Under the pieces are notes generated by a model that did not search any database, was not told where the DNA came from, and saw nothing but the letters and a program-made list of their open reading frames with translations. DNA of 7,318 bases from positions 1 to 7,318 of the forward strand of contig JAHEOG010000079.1 of the NCBI GenBank assembly GCA_018609925.1, given 5' to 3'. The DNA is from Gammaproteobacteria bacterium. GTDB taxonomy: Bacteria > Pseudomonadota > Gammaproteobacteria > Thiohalorhabdales > Thiohalorhabdaceae. Shown piece by piece: positions 1-6,565 of this stretch. The position numbers and the translations under genes are program-made. Within the stretch, counting starts at the first letter, position 1. Each line of letters opens with the position of its first letter.

Positions 1-1700
1 ACCTGTTCGGCGTGGACGAGGCCCTGGAGCGGGTGGCCAACTACTTCAAGGCCGCCAGCGAGGGCTCGGAGGTAGGCCGTCGTTTGCTTCTGCTCCTGGG
101 ACCCCCCTCCGGTGGCAAGTCCTCGCTCGTGATGGTGACCAAGCCGACGAGGGCGGCGTACATTCCGACCGTCGAAGGGGCCCTGTACGCCATCCAGGGC
201 TGCCCGGTGCACGAGTCCCCGCTGCACCTGATCCCCCAGACCAAGCGCTCCGAGTTCCGGGAGACCTATGGGGTCGACATCATCGGCGACATCTGCCCGT
301 ACTGCCGGACCCGTCTGGAGCAGGAGTACGACGGGGACTTCATGCAGATGCCGGTGGAGCGGATCTTTATCAACGAGGCCGGGCGCACCGGCGTCGGCAC
401 CTACGCCCCCCACGACCCCACCACCGCCGACATCGCCGATCTGGTGGGCTCGGTGGACCTGTCCAAGGTGGCCGAGTACGGCGATGAGGGCGATCCCCGC
501 GCCTGGTCCTGGTCGGGCGCGGTCTATGCCGCCAGCCGCGGCATGCTGGAGATGATCGAGATCCTCAAGGTCAAGCGCGAGTTCCTCTATCTCCTGCTGA
601 CCCTGACCCAGGAGAAGAACGTCAAGGTTAGCCGGTTCCCGCTGATCTACCTGGACGAGACCATCGTCGCCCATACCAACCTGGCCGAGTTCCGCAAGTT
701 TTTGCAGGAGAAGGAGAACGAGGCCCTGCTGGACCGCATGGTCATCGTTCAGGTGCCGTATACCCTGCGCTACCACGACGAGTCCCGCATCTACCAGAAG
801 CTGATCTCGGCCACGCCCACCTTCCAGGAGGTGCATCTGGACCCCCACGCCCTCAACGTGGCGGCGGTCTTCGCGGTGCTCACCCGTCTGCACCCGTCGG
901 AGCGGGAGGATCTGGACCTTTCCAAGAAGGTCCGGCTCTACGCCGGGGAGGACGTGGAAGGCATCTCCCAGACCGAGGTGGACCGGGTCAAGGCGGAGCA
1001 TCCCGAGGAGGGTTTGGAAGGGGTCTCGCCGCGGTTCGTGGTGAACGCCCTGGCCGGGGCCATCTCCCGCTCGGAGAAGAAGAGCCTGACCTCGATGGAC
1101 GTGATGCTGGCCCTGAAGGACACCATCGAGTCCGATGCCCGCATGGACTCCAAGCAGAAGAAGAACTGGGTCGACTTCCTGGTAACGGTGCGCAAGGACT
1201 TCTACAACCGCTGGGTCAAGGAGGATGTGCACAAGGCCCTGTTCGTCTCTTTCGAGGACGAGGCCCAGGAGCTGCTCGACAAGTACCTCGACGAGGTGGA
1301 GGCGGTGCTCGACAACCGCAAGGTCACCGATCCCATCACCGGCGAGGAACGCGAGCCAGACGAGCGCTTCCTACGCTCGGTGGAGGAGAAGATCTCCATC
1401 TCCGATTCCGGCAAGCAGTCCTTCCGCCAGGAGGTGGTGCGTAAGGCCATGGGGGCCTACAAGCGCGGCGAGCGCTTCACCCTCGACAGCCACGCCCGGC
1501 TGCACGACGCCATCGAGCAGTACCTGTTCGAGGAGCGCCGGGATGTGCTTCGCCTGGTCACCTCCAGCGCCCGGCCCGACGAGGAGGCCCAGCAGAAGAT
1601 CTCCGCGGTGGAGGATCGCCTGGTGAGCGAGTACGGCTACGACGAGCACTCGGCGCGCGAGGCGCTGAACTACGTCACCACCCTGCTCTCCCAGGAGTGA
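1..1700 (+). CDS. prkA: PrkA family AAA+ protein (serine protein kinase / YeaG-like), 5' partial
   Basis: The reading frame is open from the window edge (first full codon at 3) to TGA at 1698-1700, giving 565 visible residues. Family members have about 630-645, so roughly 65-75 N-terminal residues lie outside; the GTG at 12 is internal (numbering below counts it as residue 1). The Walker A motif GPPSGGKSS is at residues 30-38. A Walker B-like segment RGMLEMIEILK is at 176-186, a sensor-like IVAHTN at 218-223, and a probable arginine finger DR at 241-242. The C-terminal half is the PrkA C-terminal domain, ending near a conserved EYGYDEHSA stretch. From memory the sequence follows Bacillus PrkA closely, for example in GCPxHExPLHLIP and VERIF, and E. 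coli YeaG less closely. PrkA was described as a serine kinase; work on the Bacillus protein reports ATP-dependent protease activity, so the biochemical role is unsettled. It acts in the cytoplasm. The downstream yeaH and spoVR genes are its usual partners, but a terminator intervenes. C64, H67, C95 and C98 form a possible metal site. Confidence 0.96.
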   Translation, partial: LFGVDEALERVANYFKAASEGSEVGRRLLLLLGPPSGGKSSLVMVTKPTRAAYIPTVEGALYAIQGCPVHESPLHLIPQTKRSEFRETYGVDIIGDICPYCRTRLEQEYDGDFMQMPVERIFINEAGRTGVGTYAPHDPTTADIADLVGSVDLSKVAEYGDEGDPRAWSWSGAVYAASRGMLEMIEILKVKREFLYLLLTLTQEKNVKVSRFPLIYLDETIVAHTNLAEFRKFLQEKENEALLDRMVIVQVPYTLRYHDESRIYQKLISATPTFQEVHLDPHALNVAAVFAVLTRLHPSEREDLDLSKKVRLYAGEDVEGISQTEVDRVKAEHPEEGLEGVSPRFVVNALAGAISRSEKKSLTSMDVMLALKDTIESDARMDSKQKKNWVDFLVTVRKDFYNRWVKEDVHKALFVSFEDEAQELLDKYLDEVEAVLDNRKVTDPITGEEREPDERFLRSVEEKISISDSGKQSFRQEVVRKAMGAYKRGERFTLDSHARLHDAIEQYLFEERRDVLRLVTSSARPDEEAQQKISAVEDRLVSEYGYDEHSAREALNYVTTLLSQE

Positions 1701-1736
1701 GGGGCCGTTGCGGGAAGCGCTCCACAGGCCCCGCCC

Positions 1737-1772
1737 AAAAGAGGTCGGCCCCCGGGTCGGCCTCTTTTGTTT
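1737..1772 (+). terminator. Rho-independent terminator after prkA
   Basis: Starting 37 bases after the prkA stop, AAAAGAGG (1737-1744) pairs perfectly with CCTCTTTT (1761-1768). The inner bases 1745-1750 and 1755-1760 extend the stem to about 14 pairs, two of them G-T, around a four-base loop (1751-1754). TTTTGTTT follows from 1765. The stem and T-run have classic intrinsic terminator form. The A-run on the 5' side would also let it work on the minus strand, although no minus-strand gene ends here. A weaker dyad just upstream (GGGGCC at 1701-1706 with GGCCCC at 1727-1732) may add to the structure. It implies that yeaH-spoVR is at least partly uncoupled from prkA transcription. Confidence 0.88.
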
Positions 1773-1795
1773 CCGCGGACCGGGCAGCGCCGCGG
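1773..1795. repeat. Repeated CCGCGG palindromes upstream of yeaH
   Basis: CCGCGG occurs at 1773-1778 and again at 1790-1795, 17 bases apart, just after the terminator. Each copy is itself a palindrome, so the pair can be read as a direct or an inverted repeat with an 11-base spacer. The location between a terminator and the next gene would suit an operator or a small hairpin. However, such words arise by chance in GC-rich DNA, so this is a weak call. Confidence 0.25.
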
Positions 1796-1831
1796 AGATC
1801 GAAGCCCGATCCCCGTGGTCCAACCTCCAGG

Positions 1832-1853
1832 CCCCGGGCCGTTCCTCCCGGGG
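1832..1853 (+). repeat. Leader hairpin just upstream of the yeaH ribosome binding site
   Basis: CCCCGGG (1832-1838) and CCCGGGG (1847-1853) form a perfect 7-bp GC stem with an 8-base loop. It ends 10 bases before the likely Shine-Dalgarno sequence (GCGAGGT, 1864-1870). No T-run follows, so it is not a terminator. It could stabilise the mRNA 5' end or affect ribosome access; no function can be shown from the sequence alone. Confidence 0.4.
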
Positions 1854-1877
1854 AAGGCACGCAGCGAGGTACGCGCC

Positions 1878-3059
1878 ATGAGCCAAGGCGATGAGACGGG
1901 AACCCCGTCCCGCATGGCCACCGATAACCGCTGGTACGACCTGTTCTCGCGCGGGTCCCGGGACTGGCTCCGGCACAACGAGAAGGTCCGGGAGACGGTG
2001 CGGGAGGAGCTGCCCAACCTGATCTCGGGCTCCGACGTCCTCTCCCGCCCTTCGGACCGGACCGTGCAGGTGCCGGTGCGCTTTCTGGAGCACTACCGCT
2101 TCCGCCTGCGCGACGACCAGGAAGAGAGCGAGACGGGGGTGGGTCAGGGCGACGGCCAGCCCGGCGACGTCCTGCGCCGGGCCAAGCCCGATGAGGGGGA
2201 GGCCGGCACCGAAGGGGGATCCGGTGGCGGGGACCTGCGCTTCGTCCTGGAGCTCAAGGTGGACGACATCGTCGACTGGATCTGGGAGGAGCTGGAGCTC
2301 CCCGATCTCAAGCCCAAGACCACCGATGCCCTCACCGACGAGGACCTGATCCAGGAGGGCTGGGACAAGCGCGGCCCGCGGGCGCTTCTGGACCGCCGCC
2401 GGACGGTGAAGGAGTCCATCAAGCGGCGCTCCGTCCAGGAGGAGGCCGCCCCCTTCTCCAACGAGGACCTGCGCTTCCGCCAGCTCGCCCGGCGCCAGCG
2501 CCCGGCTACCAACGCGGTGGTGTGCTTCCTGCTGGACGTCTCCGCCTCCATGGACGAGAGCCGGCGCAAGCTGGCCAAGGCCTTCTTCTTCTGGGCCATG
2601 CAGGGACTGCGCCGCCAGTACGGCGAGGTGGAGACGGTGTTCATCGCCCACACTAACCAGGCCTGGGAATTCTCCGAGGAGGAGTTCTTCCAGGTCTCGG
2701 CCACCGGGGGGACGGTGGCCTCCAGCGGCTTCCAGCTGGCGCTGGAGATCTTCCAGGACCGCTACGATCCGGGCCAGTTCAACGAGTACCTGTTCTACGC
2801 CTCCGACGGCGACAACTTCGGCGACGACCGCCGCAGCGCCGAGGCGCTGCTGGCCCGGCACGGCGAATTGGTGAACTTCATGGGGTTCGTGGAGACCCCG
2901 CAGAACCCCCTGGAGGCCTCCAAGTCGGAGATGGGCCGCCTGTTCAAGGCCCTCGCCGCCCGCGACTATTCGGTGGGCAGCTACACGGTGCACGAGGAAT
3001 CGGACATCTGGGAGGCGATCCGCCGCTTCTTTCAGCACCAGGCCGAGGAGGCCGCCTGA
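1878..3059 (+). CDS. yeaH: YeaH/YhbH family protein (DUF444, VWA-like)
   Basis: The 393-residue product matches Bacillus YhbH (about 392) and is a little shorter than E. coli YeaH (about 427). The ATG at 1878 is preferred because GCGAGGT lies seven bases before it; the frame stays open further upstream into the terminator region, and another ATG lies at 1914. Residues about 15-45 carry the family N-terminus (RGSRDWLRHNEKVRETVREELPNL). A flexible, Gly- and charge-rich linker starts with the conserved GVGQGDGQPGDV (87-98). A von Willebrand A-like domain follows, with the metal-adhesion DxSxS as D220-S222-S224, a GGT threonine at T279 and YASDGDN with D310. This predicts divalent-metal binding and protein-protein contact. 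DUF444 proteins are known partners of PrkA/YeaG. Here the gene follows prkA across a terminator and precedes spoVR by 41 bases, so it probably forms a transcription unit with spoVR. It is cytoplasmic, with no signal peptide seen. The exact molecular role is unknown for the family. Confidence 0.95.
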   Translation: MSQGDETGTPSRMATDNRWYDLFSRGSRDWLRHNEKVRETVREELPNLISGSDVLSRPSDRTVQVPVRFLEHYRFRLRDDQEESETGVGQGDGQPGDVLRRAKPDEGEAGTEGGSGGGDLRFVLELKVDDIVDWIWEELELPDLKPKTTDALTDEDLIQEGWDKRGPRALLDRRRTVKESIKRRSVQEEAAPFSNEDLRFRQLARRQRPATNAVVCFLLDVSASMDESRRKLAKAFFFWAMQGLRRQYGEVETVFIAHTNQAWEFSEEEFFQVSATGGTVASSGFQLALEIFQDRYDPGQFNEYLFYASDGDNFGDDRRSAEALLARHGELVNFMGFVETPQNPLEASKSEMGRLFKALAARDYSVGSYTVHEESDIWEAIRRFFQHQAEEAA

Positions 3060-3087
3060 CCTCCGGCATTCCCGCACCCGACGTCGC

Positions 3088-3094
3088 AGAGGAG
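3088..3094 (+). promoter_or_regulatory. Shine-Dalgarno sequence fixing the spoVR GTG start
   Basis: AGAGGAG sits six bases before GTG at 3101. It supports the GTG as the true start, because there is no in-frame ATG nearby and the protein aligns with the family from its first residues. Confidence 0.75.
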
Positions 3095-3100
3095 TTCGCG

Positions 3101-4516
3101 GTGGCATTCGGTCCCGACGCCCCGACAAGCAACGCCGATCTCGCCGAATACACCCCCAAGCTGGAGGCCCTGGCCCAGGACCTCGGTCTCGATTTCTACT
3201 CGGTGGACTTCGAGGTGGTGCCGCCGTCGTTCATGATGGAGGTGGCGGTCTATGGGCTCCCGGTGCGCATGCCCCACTGGTCCTTCGGGGTCCGCTACAT
3301 CTACCAGTACATCCAGCACCGGATGGGGCACTCCAAGATCTTCGAGGTGGTCTTCCCGGGCAATCCCAACCGGGCCTACCTGGTGAACAACAACTCCCTG
3401 CCCGAGAACACCCTGGTCACCGCGCACGTCCTGGGCCACGCCGACTTCTCCAAGAACAACGAGCTCTTCGCGCGCATGCAGTCCCAGGTGGGCTACCACA
3501 TCGTGGAGCAGGCCGCCGAGCGGGCCCACCGCATCGAGGAGGCCATCGCCGACCACGGGCAGAAGCGGGTGGAGGCCGTTCTGGACGCCGCCCTGGCCCT
3601 GGAGCAGAACGTGGACGTCAATTTCCCCGTCAATCGGGAGCGTTTCCCGGAGCGGATAGAGCCTCACGGCTCCGGCGAGAAGGAGCGCCAAGGGCCGTTC
3701 CAGGACCGCTTCCAGGACCTGCCCGGGGAGGGCTCGGAGCTGGATACCGGGCCAAGGGAAACGGGCCGGGCGCCCATCCCGCCGCGGCCGGAATACGACC
3801 TGTTGTGGTTCATCGCCCACTACGCCCCCGATCTGGAGGGCTGGGAGCAGGACATCTTCCTTTCAGTGCGGGAGGAATCCTTCTACTTCTATCCCGTATT
3901 CGCCTGCCAGATCATGAACGAGGGCTGGGCCTCCTACTGGCACGCCCGTCTGCTGCGGGAGGCGGAATTCATCCCCCAGCAGCTCTATCTCGACGCCATC
4001 AAGGCCCACTCGGACGTGGTGCGCCCCTACGCCGGCGAGAGCGCCGTGGCCCTGTCCATGAATCCCTACCACGTGGGCTTCCACATGTGGGAGCGGATCA
4101 TCGAGCGCCAGGGGCTGGATACCGCTCTCCAATTGCGGGCGGAGGAGGACGACTTCAGCTTCATCCGCAACTGGCTCGACGAGGAGCTGGCGGAGGATCT
4201 GCAGCTCTTTACCTATACCACCCGGAAGGGCCGGGGAGGCGAGGAGCAGTTCGTGGTCCAGGACCGGGATATCAACGAGCTGCGCGAGGCCATTCTCCAT
4301 CCCAAATTCAACTACGGCGCCCCCCGGGTCGCTGTCGAGGAGATGGCCACCGACGGCAGCCTCCTGCTAAGCCACGATTACGAAACCGATGGCCGTGGGC
4401 TGGATCTGGATCGGGCCCGCAAGGTGCTGGACTACATCCACCGCGTCTGGCGGCGTCCCGTGCGCTTGCGCACCATCGACGCCAAGGGCAAGGATCAGCT
4501 CCTGGAGAAGGAATAA
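3101..4516 (+). CDS. spoVR: SpoVR / YcgB family protein
   Basis: The 471-residue product has the length of Bacillus SpoVR (about 468); E. coli YcgB is about 510. It uses a GTG start with a good AGAGGAG site. Family hallmarks include LGLDFYSVDFEVV (residues about 29-41), MPHWSFGVRY, PGNPNRAYLVNNNS, and AHVLGHADFSKNN with H109 and H113. The long conserved block IMNEGWASYWH holds E274 and H281. A low-complexity, charged linker (about 180-225) separates the two conserved parts. The His, Glu and His residues are spaced as in a metal-binding site; this is an inference, since the biochemical activity is not established. In Bacillus, SpoVR is required for normal spore cortex formation. In enterobacteria, YcgB is a stationary-phase protein acting in the same process as YeaG and YeaH. 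The gene follows yeaH by 41 bases and ends convergent with a minus-strand gene 40 bases away. No signal peptide or membrane segment is seen, so it is probably cytoplasmic. Confidence 0.95.
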   Translation: MAFGPDAPTSNADLAEYTPKLEALAQDLGLDFYSVDFEVVPPSFMMEVAVYGLPVRMPHWSFGVRYIYQYIQHRMGHSKIFEVVFPGNPNRAYLVNNNSLPENTLVTAHVLGHADFSKNNELFARMQSQVGYHIVEQAAERAHRIEEAIADHGQKRVEAVLDAALALEQNVDVNFPVNRERFPERIEPHGSGEKERQGPFQDRFQDLPGEGSELDTGPRETGRAPIPPRPEYDLLWFIAHYAPDLEGWEQDIFLSVREESFYFYPVFACQIMNEGWASYWHARLLREAEFIPQQLYLDAIKAHSDVVRPYAGESAVALSMNPYHVGFHMWERIIERQGLDTALQLRAEEDDFSFIRNWLDEELAEDLQLFTYTTRKGRGGEEQFVVQDRDINELREAILHPKFNYGAPRVAVEEMATDGSLLLSHDYETDGRGLDLDRARKVLDYIHRVWRRPVRLRTIDAKGKDQLLEKE

Positions 4517-4556
4517 GGGCCCTGCCGGCTCTATGTCCCGGGGTTTCCTTCGGTGG

Positions 4557-5078
4557 TCAGGGGAAGGCCGGTGTGGTCGGATCGGGTCCGTGGTCTTCGG
4601 CTTCGGGATGGTGCTTCTGGACCAGGCCCCGGACCTCCTCCAGGCGGTCCTCCGGGATATCGACCATCAACAGGATGTGACCCTCCTCCAACTGCCCCTG
4701 GAAGGACTGCAGCCGGGTGTTGGGAATGGAAGCGGCCACCATCCCGGAAGCCCAGGCGCCGATCAGGGCACCCACGAGCGCGATTCCCAGGATGAGCCCG
4801 CCGCCGGCCGCGATGCCGGAGGCATAGAGCCAGGCCACCAATAGGCCCGCCCCGGCGCCGGTCAGCCCGCCCACAACCAGGCCCAGCTCGGTCCCGTGCA
4901 CGATGTCGCTGCGCTGCAAGAAATCGGCCTCGGGGAGGTCTTCCAGATCGGCGTCCTCCATGCCAAGGGCGTGAATGTGGCGCTCCTCCACCCGGGCCAG
5001 CAAAAGCTCATCCACCACCTGCCGGGTCGTTGGAACGTCGGGGAGAATGAAGTAGAGTCGGCGCTTGCGCGTGCTCAT
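4557..5078 (-). CDS. DUF1269-like small membrane protein
   Basis: This 173-residue protein starts at the ATG whose first base is 5078; AGGGGA (complement of 5085-5090) lies six bases before it. The frame extends 19 codons further upstream to 5135, but that stretch lacks such a site and looks non-coding. The N-terminal domain (1-60, RRLYFILPDVPTTRQVVDEL) resembles the alpha/beta fold at the start of DUF1269 and related proteins. Two hydrophobic segments follow (about 65-86 and 91-117), rich in Gly and Ala with GxxxG spacing. A second soluble part (118-155) holds GHILLMVDIPEDRLEEVR, and the end is TTPAFP. The layout suggests an inner-membrane protein with both soluble domains on one side and a tight helical hairpin between them. 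I recognise the family type from memory of similar proteobacterial proteins; no function is known. It converges with spoVR and diverges from ugd, so it is a single-gene unit. Confidence 0.82.
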   Translation of the reverse strand: MSTRKRRLYFILPDVPTTRQVVDELLLARVEERHIHALGMEDADLEDLPEADFLQRSDIVHGTELGLVVGGLTGAGAGLLVAWLYASGIAAGGGLILGIALVGALIGAWASGMVAASIPNTRLQSFQGQLEEGHILLMVDIPEDRLEEVRGLVQKHHPEAEDHGPDPTTPAFP

Positions 5079-5084
5079 GGCCGG

Positions 5085-5090
5085 TCCCCT
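5085..5090 (-). promoter_or_regulatory. Shine-Dalgarno sequence for the DUF1269-like gene
   Basis: On the minus strand AGGGGA lies six bases before the ATG at 5078. It decides the start in favour of a 173-residue protein over the 192-residue extension. Confidence 0.7.
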
Positions 5091-5113
5091 AGGCAGGCCT
5101 CCGCATGGGAGCC

Positions 5114-5136
5114 GTTGAAGTTTGGGCCCCTTCAAC
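5114..5136. repeat. Perfect inverted repeat in the divergent intergenic region
   Basis: GTTGAAG (5114-5120) and CTTCAAC (5130-5136) are exact reverse complements around a nine-base spacer that holds GGGCCC. The repeat is 36 bases upstream of the minus-strand gene's start and 84 bases upstream of ugd. It is less GC-rich than its surroundings, which makes chance pairing less likely. It could be a binding site for a dimeric regulator serving either divergent gene, or a hairpin in the leader of the minus-strand gene. No T-run is present on either side, so it is not a terminator. I could not place convincing -10 and -35 boxes around it. Confidence 0.45.
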
Positions 5137-5205
5137 TATTGAGACCACAGGTTCGTCCGGATCATTTCCCGGTTCCGGGGCTCCGGACTCAAGGGGTATA
5201 CGCAT

Positions 5206-5213
5206 GGAAAGGG
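5206..5213 (+). promoter_or_regulatory. Shine-Dalgarno sequence supporting the ugd TTG start
   Basis: GGAAAGGG ends seven bases before TTG at 5221. The nearby ATG at 5204 is in another frame and stops at once (TGA at 5222). TTG is the only start that gives the family's standard N-terminus MKVxVIGTGYVG. Confidence 0.65.
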
Positions 5214-5220
5214 CATCTCG

Positions 5221-6564
5221 TTGAAGGTCTCTGTTATCGGCACCGGCTATGTCGGGCTGGTGACCGGGGCCTGCCTGGCCGAGGTGGGCAACGACGTCCT
5301 CTGCATGGATGTAGACGAGGCCAAGGTGGCGGCCCTGGGCCGGGGGGAAGTCCCCATCTACGAGCCCGGTCTGGAGGAGCTGGTCCGCGGCAATCTGGAC
5401 GCCGGACGCCTGGCCTTCACCGCCGACATGGCGCGCTGTGTGGCCCACGGCCTTTTCCAGTTCATTGCGGTGGGCACCCCGCCCGATGAGGACGGTTCGG
5501 CCGATCTCCGCCACGTTTTGGACGTGGCCCGGGGAATCGGCCGGCACATGGCGGACTATCGGGTCCTAATCGACAAGTCCACCGTCCCCGTGGGCACCGC
5601 CGATCGGGTGGCCTCGGCGGTGGGCGAGGAGCTGGCCCAGCGCGGTACAGCGGCGGAGTTCGATGTGGTCTCCAACCCGGAGTTCCTGAAGGAAGGCGCC
5701 GCGGTGGAGGACTTCATGCGGCCCGACCGGGTGATCCTGGGCTGCGACCGGGACCGCCCCACGGGGCTTCTGCGCGATCTCTACGCCCCCTTCAACCGCA
5801 GCCACGAGCGCGTTCTCACCATGGACGTGCGCTCCGCGGAGATGACCAAGTACGCCGCCAACGCCATGCTGGCCACCAAGATCAGCTTCATGAACGAGAT
5901 CGCCAACCTGTGCGAACGGGTGGGGGCGGATGTGGAGATGGTTCGCCAGGGCGTCGGCTCGGATCCGCGCATCGGGTTTGCCTTCATCTACCCGGGCGCC
6001 GGATTCGGCGGGAGCTGCTTCCCCAAGGACATCGCCGCCCTGCGGGGCACGGCGCGCGAGCATGGCTATCCGGCGCGCATCCTGGAGGCGGTGGAGGCCG
6101 TGAATCGGGAGCAGAAGCGGGTCCCGGAGGAAAAGATCGTCGCCCGCTTCGGCGAGGACCTGACCGGGCGCACCTTCGCCCTGTGGGGGCTGGCCTTCAA
6201 GCCCGGCACCGATGACATGCGGGAGGCCCCATCCCGCACCCTGATGGAGAGCCTGTGGGCCCGTGGGGCGCGCGTCCGGGCCTTCGACCCGGAGGCCATG
6301 GAGGAGTGCCGGCGCATCTACGGGGAGCGCGCCGACCTGGTCCTCGTCGATGGACCCTACCAGGCCCTGGACGGCGCCGATGCCCTGGTGCTGATGACCG
6401 AATGGAAGCCCTTCCGCAGCCCCGATTTCGCCCGGATCGCGGAGTCCCTGTCCGACCCGGTGGTCTTCGACGGTCGCAACATCTTTGATCCGGACTACCT
6501 GGCCGAAAACGGGCTGACCTGCATCGGCATCGGCCGCCCGGCCCCGACCACCGGGGCGGAGTAG
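5221..6564 (+). CDS. ugd: UDP-glucose 6-dehydrogenase
   Basis: This enzyme oxidises UDP-glucose to UDP-glucuronate with two NAD+ in the cytoplasm, supplying precursors for capsule, exopolysaccharide or LPS. The 447-residue length fits the longer bacterial members (E. coli Ugd is about 388, TuaD-type about 440-460). The NAD-binding Rossmann motif GTGYVG is at residues 7-12. VGTPPDEDGSAD and DKSTVPVGTADRV are conserved cofactor and substrate segments. NPEFLKEGAA contains catalytic E154, and MTKYAANAMLATKISFMNEIANL contains K210 and N214. FGGSCFPKD holds the nucleophile C266. The C-terminal UDP-binding domain has LWGLAFKPGTDDMREAPS and ends with DGRNIFDP. All expected catalytic residues are present. 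Translation appears to start with TTG. The gene is followed after a single base by the epimerase that would use its product, so the two form an operon and are probably translationally coupled. Confidence 0.97.
   Translation: MKVSVIGTGYVGLVTGACLAEVGNDVLCMDVDEAKVAALGRGEVPIYEPGLEELVRGNLDAGRLAFTADMARCVAHGLFQFIAVGTPPDEDGSADLRHVLDVARGIGRHMADYRVLIDKSTVPVGTADRVASAVGEELAQRGTAAEFDVVSNPEFLKEGAAVEDFMRPDRVILGCDRDRPTGLLRDLYAPFNRSHERVLTMDVRSAEMTKYAANAMLATKISFMNEIANLCERVGADVEMVRQGVGSDPRIGFAFIYPGAGFGGSCFPKDIAALRGTAREHGYPARILEAVEAVNREQKRVPEEKIVARFGEDLTGRTFALWGLAFKPGTDDMREAPSRTLMESLWARGARVRAFDPEAMEECRRIYGERADLVLVDGPYQALDGADALVLMTEWKPFRSPDFARIAESLSDPVVFDGRNIFDPDYLAENGLTCIGIGRPAPTTGAE
6553..6561 (+). promoter_or_regulatory. 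Ribosome binding site for the epimerase, inside the end of ugd
   Basis: GGGGCGGAG lies in the last codons of ugd, and its GGAG ends four bases before TTG at 6566. Together with the TAG stop at 6562-6564 it supports termination-reinitiation between the two genes. Confidence 0.5.
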
Positions 6565-6565
6565 T

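Noticed and set aside
1767..1877. Upstream extension of yeaH by 37 codons
   Set aside because: The frame starts inside the terminator T-run and has no ribosome site; the ATG at 1878 gives the usual family length.
1371..3128. Long minus-strand open frame of 585 codons opposite yeaH and the end of prkA
   Set aside because: It is antisense to two well-recognised genes, spans the terminator, has Gly/Arg/Leu/Val-rich low-information composition typical of GC-rich shadow frames, and shows no family motif.
3805..4680. Plus-strand open frame of 291 codons overlapping the spoVR 3' half
   Set aside because: It lies out of frame inside spoVR, is rich in Arg/Pro/Gly, and runs on into the reverse-oriented neighbouring gene; no recognisable domain.
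5079..5135. 19-codon N-terminal extension of the minus-strand membrane protein
   Set aside because: The extension overlaps the inverted repeat, has no ribosome binding site of its own, and the ATG at 5078 has a good one.
5173..5202. Possible ugd promoter (TTCCGG, 18 bases, TATACG)
   Set aside because: The -35 match is poor, and a start site 7 bases after TATACG would fall within the ribosome binding site, leaving no usable leader.
4896..5489. Plus-strand open frame of 197 codons opposite the membrane protein gene and into ugd
   Set aside because: It overlaps the start of ugd in another frame and the opposite-strand gene; no ribosome site or domain seen.
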